19,027 nucleotides of DNA from JACJYC01 sp964558465. GTDB lineage: Bacteria; Bacteroidota; Bacteroidia; Chitinophagales; Saprospiraceae. The stretch is from positions 1 to 19,027 of the forward strand of contig CAZLEF010000110.1 of NCBI GenBank assembly GCA_964558465.1. The letters are read 5' to 3'. Shown here in pieces: positions 14,091 to 19,027 of the stretch (the first letter of the stretch is position 1; every line of letters starts with the position of its first letter). A program made the translations under genes and the position numbers. Below the pieces are notes generated by a model. It saw only the letters and a list, made by a program, of their open reading frames with translations, did no database searches and was not told the origin of the DNA.

Positions 14091-15182
14091 GTTGTGTGGT
14101 GAATAAAACCCGGCAGTTATTTCCGCAATAATCCGCCGGAGGGCAGGCTCCTGTTGGCGCAATTGCTGGTAGAGCGCCAGTTGGGAGCGCGTTCGGATCA
14201 GATTATGATCGGGGTATTGGACGGGGTAATACACATCGCCTTCCAGGTAGTCGGTGAGGAACCGCAGGGCTTGTTCCAGCACGAGCCAGAAAGCGCCCAT
14301 GAGCAATTGTTCTTTTTCCTGAGCGGTTAAAATATCGCCGGCGCCTTCCAGAAATCCTGTGCAAAGCGCCCTGAAAAAATCCGGTTTAATGACGATGCTG
14401 CCGGGGTCGGCCGCGTCTTCGGGGGCCTCGGCGGCGAGGCTTCGGACCAGGTCGCCAAAATCCGCAAGCGCAGATCCGGGCATGACGGTATCCCAATCGA
14501 TGACCGCACAGGCGCGCCGGGTGGTTTTATCAAATAGCACGTTGGCCAGTTTGGCATCGTTGTGCACGACCCTGAGGGGCAGGTTCAGCGCCGCAATTTC
14601 ATCAAACAGGCGGCCTTCATCCTTGAGAAAACAGATCTCCAGTTCCGCTGCCCGGCGTTTGGACTCCGGAGCATTCTGTTCGACCTGCAAAAACCGGCGC
14701 AAACGGCTCACGCTGTCGTGAAACCCCGGAATGACCGGAAAGATGGCGGCAGTGGAAAGCCCGTCGAGGCCTTTCAGGAAACGCCCGACAGCGAGCGCGG
14801 CTTCGTAAGCGGTCGACGGGTCGGAGGGGTGCTCCATCCCAAAGGTGTTTTCCAGGAATCCCGTCATGCGCCAGACCGCGCCGTCTTCATCCGGGTACTC
14901 CAGCCTGCCGTCGCGAAACGGGACAGGGGCCGGCAGGCGCAACTCAAAACCGCCCTGCCCGGCCAGGTGGTTGTAGATCTTTTGATAATTATGGGTTACT
15001 TCGAGCGGTTCTTTGAAAACAATAGGGTTGATCCTTTGCAATACATACAGCGGCTTCCCCTCAACCGACAAAAGCCAGGTCCCGTTGATATGCCCCCCGG
15101 ATAATAAACGGGATTCCGCTCCTTCCGGCAACAACCCGGGAACAGGGAATTCCTCATTCGTTTTCTTCTTGTTCCTGACCAT
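14079..15182 (-). CDS. NahK-like (N-acetylhexosamine 1-kinase) APH-fold phosphotransferase
   Basis: This 367-residue protein has the aminoglycoside-phosphotransferase fold with the active-site set LRVVHNDAKLANVLFD (Asp209, Asn214) and the metal-binding VIDWDTVMPG (Asp229 or Asp231). Around residue 46 the segment YVLQRINPIVFKEP, and GSALADFGDLVRS near 236-248, are those of the NahK branch, which is often misnamed 'mucin desulfatase'. Bifidobacterial NahK phosphorylates N-acetylhexosamines at C1 in host-glycan salvage and is about the same length (about 360). Whether this copy uses the same sugars is not visible. It starts at ATG 15182, 116 bp after the methyltransferase gene in the same direction, with an 8-bp tandem array and a GC-rich palindrome between them. 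The hybrid regulator in this window belongs to a class that often governs glycan use, but there is no direct link. Confidence 0.88.
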   Translation of the reverse strand: MVRNKKKTNEEFPVPGLLPEGAESRLLSGGHINGTWLLSVEGKPLYVLQRINPIVFKEPLEVTHNYQKIYNHLAGQGGFELRLPAPVPFRDGRLEYPDEDGAVWRMTGFLENTFGMEHPSDPSTAYEAALAVGRFLKGLDGLSTAAIFPVIPGFHDSVSRLRRFLQVEQNAPESKRRAAELEICFLKDEGRLFDEIAALNLPLRVVHNDAKLANVLFDKTTRRACAVIDWDTVMPGSALADFGDLVRSLAAEAPEDAADPGSIVIKPDFFRALCTGFLEGAGDILTAQEKEQLLMGAFWLVLEQALRFLTDYLEGDVYYPVQYPDHNLIRTRSQLALYQQLRQQEPALRRIIAEITAGFYSPHNLQF

Positions 15183-15230
15183 CTTTCTTTGATTAAATCT
15201 CAGTTCTTCCGCGCCTTCTGCGCGGCGCGC

Positions 15231-15286
15231 AGTTCCTCAGTTCCTCAGTTCCTCAGTTCCTCAGTTCCTCAATTCCTCAGTTCCTC
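15231..15286. repeat. 8-bp tandem array (AGTTCCTC) with adjoining palindrome
   Basis: Seven contiguous copies of AGTTCCTC run from 15231 to 15286; the sixth has one change (AATTCCTC). The 15-bp GC palindrome CTGCGCG-G-CGCGCAG lies at 15218-15232, overlapping the first unit. The array sits between the methyltransferase stop and the kinase start. Because 8 is not a multiple of 3, its minus-strand TGA (in AACTGAGG) falls in all three frames within 24 bp. Confidence 0.97.
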
Positions 15287-15298
15287 CCCAAAGGACCG

Positions 15299-16042
15299 TC
15301 ACCCGAATACACGCCCCACCCGCGCCAAAATATCAAAACGAACGGAAATTTTTTCTGTTTCAGGCCAGGCAAGCCCCAGTTTTTCCCGGATCAGGTCGAC
15401 GGGGTCGGCATGGCGGGCCTTGATGTAGTGTTGTGTGGCCGACCAGCTCCGGAAAAAACCGAGCATTTCCTCCAGGTTCCATTGGCACTCCATGTAAAAT
15501 GCGGGGAAAGGAAGCTCCTCAAACGGGAAAGGGATCGTCTGGTAATGTTCATCGATCAGTTTTCGTTCGGGGTCCCAATAAGGTCCGACGATTTGGGTAT
15601 AAAAATATTGAACGATTTCATCCAGTTTCGGGGTTGTCCGGAAAAGGGAATACCCCAGGGCAGCGATGATGGCGCCTGGCCGGGCGACACGTTGGACCTC
15701 CCTGTAAAAAAGCTCAAAATCGAACCAATGGATGGCTTGCGCCACCGTGATCAGGTCGCAGGAATGATCGGGCAGAGATGTGTTTTCGGCGCTCTCCTGC
15801 CGGTAGGTGATATTGGGCTTGTGGATGGCATTGCCCAGTTGGCCGGCGCTGATATCGGTTGCAAAAACGCGGGTGAATTTTTCGGCAAGCAAAACGGCAA
15901 ACTGGCCGTTGCCCGTGCCGCAGTCCCAGGCTTGTTCTCTGGCGGGCGCCAGGTCGGCCAGCGAAGTGCACAACGCTGCCGGATATTGCGGCCTGAACCT
16001 GGCATAATCCGACGATTGCAGGGAAAAATTATCTTTTGCCAT
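15299..16042 (-). CDS. Class I SAM-dependent methyltransferase
   Basis: This 247-residue soluble protein has SAM-binding motif I as WDCGTGNGQFA (residues 39-49), the acidic motif II at Asp63 (ATDIS) and a post-motif segment DLITVAQAIHWFDFELFYREVQRV with the GAIIAALGY strand. These are the features of Methyltransf_11 proteins close to the trans-aconitate or biosynthetic small-molecule methyltransferases. The 'AIHWFD' motif is usual in that group. The C-terminal third (150-247) is specific to this subgroup and has no motif I can assign. The substrate is unknown. It starts at ATG 16042, about 100 bp from the stop of the GIN-domain gene, separated by a heptamer array with inverted arms. It precedes the NahK-like kinase, but the intervening array makes one operon uncertain. 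Confidence 0.9.
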   Translation of the reverse strand: MAKDNFSLQSSDYARFRPQYPAALCTSLADLAPAREQAWDCGTGNGQFAVLLAEKFTRVFATDISAGQLGNAIHKPNITYRQESAENTSLPDHSCDLITVAQAIHWFDFELFYREVQRVARPGAIIAALGYSLFRTTPKLDEIVQYFYTQIVGPYWDPERKLIDEHYQTIPFPFEELPFPAFYMECQWNLEEMLGFFRSWSATQHYIKARHADPVDLIREKLGLAWPETEKISVRFDILARVGRVFG

Positions 16043-16070
16043 CGGGGGCCGAAGATAAAAGTTTTTTTGT

Positions 16071-16149
16071 TAGTCGTAAGTGGTAAGTCGATAGTCGTAA
16101 GCCCGTCCCTCCCAGACTTACGACTAACAACTTACGACTAACAACTTAC
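16071..16149. repeat. Heptamer array in two inverted arms
   Basis: The left arm (16071-16101) reads as AGTCGTA, AGTGGTA, AGTCGAT, AGTCGTA. The right arm (16117-16149) reads as TACGACT and AACAACT alternating. The right units are reverse complements of the left ones and the same words as in the array at 4929-5005. The inner ends form a perfect 9-bp stem, AGTCGTAAG at 16093-16101 with CTTACGACT at 16117-16125, around a 15-nt loop. No T run follows on either strand, so it is not a standard terminator. The right arm supplies the stop codon of the GIN-domain gene. Confidence 0.93.
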
Positions 16150-16817
16150 ATACTCTCCACCCTGCCAGAGCCGGCGATACTGGTTTTAATACGGGGGCTT
16201 CCTTTGTACTTGACATCGCCGCTGCCGGCGATCGAAACATTGAGCGCATCTGAAACATCGATAAAACAATTGCCGGAGCCGGCAATGGAAACTTTGCAAC
16301 TGCCGGCTTTGAGGCCTTCCGATTTGATATCGCCACTGCCGGCAATAGATATTTTCACCTCAGTAGCCGAACCGCCGAATTCGATATCGCCCGAACCGGC
16401 GATAGAAAGGTTAAGGACATCCAACCCGGTAAAACTGTTCTGGCTGATGATGGACCCTGACCCGGCGATGGAAAGCGCGTGCACATCGGGCAGCGTAATA
16501 TGGAACACCAACGGTTCATAATCGCCTGCCCGGTCCCTGAATTCAATGTTCCAGGATTTTTCTTTGACTTCAAGCTCAAGGTTGTCGATCATATTGGCCT
16601 GGCCCTCTACTTTGACGCTTTGGGTAGCGCCTTTGGTCAAAACCACTTTCCCGTTGACGGAAAGTCCGATTCCGGTGAAAGCATCAATACTGAGTTCTTT
16701 GGTAATTTTCGGGCCTTCGCCTTTGATCCTGGTCCCCCAATTTTGTGCGGAAACCGAAAAGGCGGTAAAAAGGCAGAGGGTCAACACCCCGGCAAAGCTG
16801 ATCATTTTGGTCTGCAT
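16146..16817 (-). CDS. Secreted GIN-domain (DUF2807) protein with SIAGSG repeats
   Basis: This 223-residue protein has a signal peptide (MQTKMISFAGVLTLCLFTAFSVSAQ) followed by a head-GIN/DUF2807 domain. Six copies of SIAGSG recur every 18-22 residues from about residue 118 to the end (LSIAGSGSI, LSIAGSGDI, ISIAGSGDI, VSIAGSGNC, VSIAGSGDV, TSIAGSGRV). The regular spacing fits one coil each of a beta-solenoid. The family is common and secreted in Bacteroidota; its role is unknown, with adhesion or envelope stress suggested. I start at ATG 16817 because the signal peptide begins there; an in-frame TTG 189 bases upstream would add a leader-like region with no domain. The last codons (GRVESM) are followed by a TAA that belongs to the heptamer array, so the reading frame ends inside the repeat. 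Confidence 0.92.
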   Translation of the reverse strand: MQTKMISFAGVLTLCLFTAFSVSAQNWGTRIKGEGPKITKELSIDAFTGIGLSVNGKVVLTKGATQSVKVEGQANMIDNLELEVKEKSWNIEFRDRAGDYEPLVFHITLPDVHALSIAGSGSIISQNSFTGLDVLNLSIAGSGDIEFGGSATEVKISIAGSGDIKSEGLKAGSCKVSIAGSGNCFIDVSDALNVSIAGSGDVKYKGSPRIKTSIAGSGRVESM

Positions 16818-16990
16818 GGCAATTTTTTTTTTAGAAAGACAGGATTTCGCTGCAGGGGTTGCGGGAATGGCCCTTTTTCCGGAGATATCTGCCATACTGC
16901 CGGAGATTTTGTTTTTTAGCAGAAAAATTTCCGGAAGGGTTGAACCAAACGTCCGCAAAAATGTTAATACCCGTGACTTGTTTAATAAAA

Positions 16991-17023
16991 TTTTGTCTAA
17001 ATACAAAATTAGACGTAATTTTG
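16991..17023 (+). promoter_or_regulatory. Promoter with palindromic operator in its spacer
   Basis: TTTTG at 16991-16995 and TAATTTTG at 17016-17023 are separated by 20 bases, a full match to the Bacteroidota consensus. GTCTAA at 16995-17000 and TTAGAC at 17009-17014 form a perfect 6-bp inverted repeat with an 8-base centre, filling the spacer. A bound dimer would block the promoter. A TAATTTTG-like element on the minus strand (17011-17004) also lies in the palindrome but lacks a TTG at the right distance. Half-sites of the TTAGAC kind resemble some metal-responsive repressor boxes; that is a guess. Confidence 0.6.
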
Positions 17024-17043
17024 CAACATTATTCTTTAAATAA

Positions 17044-17082
17044 CCTGAAATCGTTTCAATAATTTTGAAATTTAATTTCAGG
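17044..17082 (+). promoter_or_regulatory. Leader hairpin upstream of the small membrane protein
   Basis: CCTGAAAT at 17044-17051 pairs perfectly with ATTTCAGG at 17075-17082. Inside, TTTCAA at 17054-17059 pairs with TTGAAA at 17065-17070. The result is a nested, AU-rich hairpin of 39 nt in the probable 5' leader (predicted start near 17029). There is no T run directly after it, so RNA stability or a second operator site are the more likely roles. Confidence 0.45.
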
Positions 17083-17135
17083 AGATTCTTGAAAAAACAA
17101 AGAAAAAATCAATCGTTTCATTAAAACAAAATAAA

Positions 17136-17327
17136 ATGACAGTGCATTTTTCAAATCCCAAATCGATGTTTGGCGTGTGGATAGCCTTGGGCCTGGTTCT
17201 GGGACTGTGTTTTGGTTATTTGATCAGTAGCATGACCATTGGCGTACCGATGGGGCTGATCGCCGGCATCCTGGTTGGCAAGATCACTCACCGGCTGAGC
17301 GAAGGCATATCCCGCCTTACCCGATAG
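17136..17327 (+). CDS. Small two-helix membrane protein
   Basis: This encodes a 63-residue protein with two hydrophobic helices, about residues 11-31 (MFGVWIALGLVLGLCFGYLIS) and 34-49 (TIGVPMGLIAGILVG), joined by a short turn. The positively charged tail is KITHRLSEGISRLTR. Small glycine-rich membrane proteins of this shape are frequent hypothetical genes in Bacteroidota; no function can be assigned. Glycines spaced along both helices would suit tight packing or oligomer formation. The gene has a consensus promoter with a palindromic spacer and a hairpin leader, which is more regulatory structure than most genes here show and argues that it is real. Translation is divergent from the GIN-domain gene. 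Immediately downstream lies the MITE-like element. Confidence 0.75.
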   Translation: MTVHFSNPKSMFGVWIALGLVLGLCFGYLISSMTIGVPMGLIAGILVGKITHRLSEGISRLTR

Positions 17328-17364
17328 TAAATTCACCCATGAACATGAACGAAAAAACATGAGC

Positions 17365-17399
17365 CATCCCGAATTTTGGCATAGCCAGGGTTCGGGATG
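17365..17399 (+). other. Nested hairpin within the MITE-like element
   Basis: CATCCCGAA at 17365-17373 pairs perfectly with TTCGGGATG at 17391-17399. Inside the loop, TGGC and GCCA flank ATA to form a second small stem, with a 3x3 internal loop between the two stems. The outer left arm is also part of the left terminal inverted repeat, so the end of the element can pair either with this copy or with the far end. Confidence 0.6.
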
Positions 17400-17528
17400 A
17401 ACTTTAAGGGGAAAGGAGTTCTCCAAGCGTCCTCTGTACCTTCGAAAAGTAGCCGCCTGAGAAACAGCCGTTTGAAAAGGGCGGCGGTCGTTGCGGTAAC
17501 GGGGGAAAACATCAACAATCATGTAATC

Positions 17529-17567
17529 ATCAATCATCAATAAAAAAATATTTGATTGATGATTGAT
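17529..17567. terminator. Long AT-rich hairpin between convergent genes
   Basis: ATCAATCATCAAT at 17529-17541 is a perfect 13-bp inverted match to ATTGATGATTGAT at 17555-17567, with a 13-nt loop (A7 then TATTTG). The surrounding sequence is made of TGATTGA-like units. It lies between the convergent small membrane protein and OmpA genes and could act as a two-way transcription barrier, though it lacks a GC-rich stem and a T tract. Confidence 0.4.
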
Positions 17568-17620
17568 TGATGATGTCAGGAGCAAAAAATTTGGGATGAC
17601 TCATGTTTCTTTTTCGCCCC

Positions 17621-18820
17621 CTACCCCCGCTTAAACCCAAGGATCTTGATCTCCACCCTTTGATTTTTCCTGCGGCCATCGACGGTGTTGTTATCGGCGA
17701 TCGGTGTGCCCCGGCCGTATCCTCTGTATTGCAAGCGGGCGTTTTCAACTCCTTTTTTGACCAGGTAATCGGCCACGGCTTTTGCCCTGGCAGTGGATAG
17801 CTCGTCGGCAAAACCCGGGCTGGCAAGGCCGTTGGTATGGCCGCCGATCTCGACCACGAGGTCGTCGTTGGAGGTCAGGAACTGGTATACTTCATCCAGT
17901 TTTGGAAAAGACTCCTTTTTGATGACGGCATTATTGGCTTCAAAATAAAGTTTGTCGATACTGATGATGGTGCCTTCTTTTAATTGGCTCCGTTTTACCC
18001 CCTGGAAAACCTCTTCGTCCTGAACGGGCGGTTTGGGTTTGGGGGTATTATCGGCTATTTTAGGTTCTTCGGGTTTAACCGGATTCGTTTTGGGTTCCTC
18101 TTTTTTCACCGGGGGGGTTTTGGGCGTTGTTTTGGGCTGGGTTACCTTTGGCTGGGCAGGTGGGGGCGTGCTGGCAACCTGTTCGTCGCAGGGTATGGGC
18201 GCAATGGGCGAGGCGTGGTCGACCAGGACATTCCCGTTGTAGGGAAACAAGGTCGGGGTTTGATAGTATGCCTCGATGGTGATGTATGAATAATCGCCGA
18301 TCGGTTCAAACCGGAACTCGTATTCGATCCAACGGGTATTGATGACCAGTTTGCTTTCTGCCAGCATGTAATTTTTGTCGCAATAGCCGTATCCGCCAAA
18401 AATCCGGATTTTGGCCGGGGTAGCGTAATTGGCCGGTTCGTTGGTCACGCGGCTCTGGCTGTAATAATCCTCCGAACGAGCCAGGTCGAGCTTGAACGAA
18501 TAACATTTCCCTTTGCGCAAGGGTTTGCTCAGCCGCTGGGATACGGATTCCCAGGTTTCGTTATCCCGCACAACCATACCGAGATAGGTATTGCCGTGAA
18601 AAGCCGGTTTATTCACCTGGAAGGTTGGATCGGGTTGAACGTCGGGAGGCGTTTCATTCGGAAAACCGCAGTCGTACCACCCCATAGGCTGGCGGCCTGC
18701 CCGTGGATAATCCTCGAATGACGGGTTGGATAAAAAAACCGTATCCCCCAGACTTTGCGCATAAGTCTGCCCCCATGCCAGAATGGAAAGGAGCGACAAA
18801 ACAAAATTTCTCCACTTCAT
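17621..18820 (-). CDS. OmpA-family outer-membrane/peptidoglycan-associated protein
   Basis: This 399-residue protein starts with a signal peptide (MKWRNFVLSLLSILAWGQTYAQ). Residues 26-205 form a CBM-like jelly-roll module (FLSNPSFEDYP, GWYDCG, PPDVQPDP, then WIEYEFRFEPIGDYSYITIEAYY) that occurs at the front of many Bacteroidota surface proteins. A Pro/Lys/Thr-rich linker fills 215-265. The OmpA C-terminal domain is at 285-395, with IGGHTNGLASPGFADELSTARAKAVADYLVKKGV and the end RRKNQRVEI. The domain normally holds the outer membrane to peptidoglycan. The usual Asp after 'GHT' is Asn here (GHTN), a common tolerated change. Expected location is the periplasm or outer membrane. It is transcribed alone, converging on the small membrane protein gene across the MITE-like element. 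Confidence 0.93.
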   Translation of the reverse strand: MKWRNFVLSLLSILAWGQTYAQSLGDTVFLSNPSFEDYPRAGRQPMGWYDCGFPNETPPDVQPDPTFQVNKPAFHGNTYLGMVVRDNETWESVSQRLSKPLRKGKCYSFKLDLARSEDYYSQSRVTNEPANYATPAKIRIFGGYGYCDKNYMLAESKLVINTRWIEYEFRFEPIGDYSYITIEAYYQTPTLFPYNGNVLVDHASPIAPIPCDEQVASTPPPAQPKVTQPKTTPKTPPVKKEEPKTNPVKPEEPKIADNTPKPKPPVQDEEVFQGVKRSQLKEGTIISIDKLYFEANNAVIKKESFPKLDEVYQFLTSNDDLVVEIGGHTNGLASPGFADELSTARAKAVADYLVKKGVENARLQYRGYGRGTPIADNNTVDGRRKNQRVEIKILGFKRG

Positions 18821-18925
18821 AAATAACGTCGTTTCATAGTTAACGATATAAAACGCCCGAATTGTTTTTCAAAGGCGTAAAAATAGCAGGAAACGGCGAA
18901 AAATTGTGGGTGAAGGGGAAAATTG

Positions 18926-18974
18926 TTGTCAGTGGTCAGTGGTCAGTTGTCAGTTGTCAGTTGTCAGTTGTCAG
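18926..18974. repeat. Heptamer array (TTGTCAG/TGGTCAG)
   Basis: Seven contiguous heptamers run from 18926 to 18974: one TTGTCAG, two TGGTCAG, then four TTGTCAG. They lie about 105 bp upstream of the OmpA gene start, outside its likely promoter. The word differs from the TACGACT family, but the period is the same. Confidence 0.96.
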
Positions 18975-18980
18975 TGATTA

Positions 18981-19014
18981 CCAATCAAATCATTCCAACC
19001 AATCGAATCAATCG
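18981..19014. repeat. Degenerate CCAATC/AATCG repeat
   Basis: AACCAATCG at 18997-19005 is identical to the unit of the array at the left edge of the window. It is followed by AATCAATCG at 19006-19014 and preceded by looser CCAATC/AATCA words from 18981. The motif therefore occurs at least twice, about 19 kb apart, each time in intergenic sequence. Confidence 0.8.
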
Positions 19015-19027
19015 ACCACGCCGCGGC

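Larger units (their letters stand above)
16818..17135. other. Divergent control region between GIN and small membrane protein genes
   Basis: This 318-bp gap separates two divergently transcribed genes and contains no gene of its own. It is strongly AT-rich on its right half. It holds the promoter-palindrome unit at 16991-17023 and the leader hairpin at 17044-17082. The left half (16818-16990) would be leader for the GIN gene if it is transcribed from near the palindrome. That half includes two CTCCGG-containing segments (minus strand, near 16877-16917) that I cannot assign to a known RNA family. Confidence 0.6.
17358..17605. mobile_element. MITE-like element with 19-bp imperfect terminal inverted repeats
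   Basis: CATGAGCCATCCCGAATTT at 17358-17376 and AAATTTGGGATGACTCATG at 17587-17605 are inverted copies matching at 17 of 19 positions. A-rich, slightly shifted matches continue outward on both sides (GAAAAA-type). The 248-bp unit between convergent genes has no convincing open frame and two internal hairpins (17365-17399 and 17529-17567). This is the shape of a non-autonomous miniature inverted-repeat element. I cannot identify a target-site duplication with confidence, nor name a parent insertion sequence. Confidence 0.5.

Noticed and set aside
16093..16125. Rho-independent terminator
   Set aside because: The 9-bp stem is perfect but no T run follows it on either strand and the loop is 15 nt; it is better explained by inverted heptamers.
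16818..17006. N-terminal extension of the GIN-domain protein from an upstream TTG
   Set aside because: The extension precedes a good signal peptide at 16817 and has no domain; it would also begin inside the promoter palindrome.
17151..17585. A 144-residue minus-strand frame across the MITE-like element
   Set aside because: It spans the hairpins, the terminal repeat and the antisense of the small membrane protein, and resembles no transposase.

Overview
The window comes from a free-living member of the Bacteroidota, most plausibly a Saprospiria-like lineage. Three things point there: a one-protein hybrid two-component regulator with a periplasmic propeller sensor, promoter-like pairs of the TTG-N17-20-TAnnTTTG type, and families common in that phylum (GIN/DUF2807, OmpA with an N-terminal CBM-like module, a NahK-like kinase, and 'DNRxEAxxQRK' leader proteins). 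The placement rests on motifs only. I see no rRNA, tRNA, CRISPR array, phage module or complete insertion sequence.

Left part (1-5005, + strand): a 9-bp tandem array, a stretch with no gene, a small protein with a C-terminal P-C-P-x-x-C motif, a terminator-like hairpin, then a 1316-residue hybrid histidine kinase/response regulator/AraC protein. It converges on the next block across a 105-bp array of heptamers.

Centre (4990-16817, all - strand): reading in transcription order from the right, a GIN-domain secreted protein, a class I methyltransferase, a NahK-like sugar kinase, a large multidomain putative effector/toxin (12240-14051), an agmatine/peptidyl-arginine deiminase-family lipoprotein, a secreted DUF1593 nucleoside-hydrolase-like protein, a subtilisin-SPOR protein, a GH3 adenylate-forming protein and, overlapping it by 4 nt (GTGA), a LysE/RhtB exporter. 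Most of these look like independent units; GH3-LysE is the only clearly coupled pair.

Right part (16818-19027): a divergent control region with a palindrome exactly filling the spacer of a Bacteroidota promoter, a 63-residue membrane protein, a MITE-like element of about 250 bp with 19-bp imperfect terminal inverted repeats and internal hairpins, a secreted OmpA-family protein, and two more short tandem arrays.

Two things stand out. First, the effector-like protein joins a secretion-type leader, a textbook C2H2 zinc finger, an HxE/CxxC deaminase-like core and an OTU-like cysteine peptidase end; this combination is the best candidate for an undescribed system here. Second, at least five intergenic arrays of 7- to 9-bp units flank genes, share a heptamer vocabulary at two sites 11 kb apart, and supply the stop codons of two genes.
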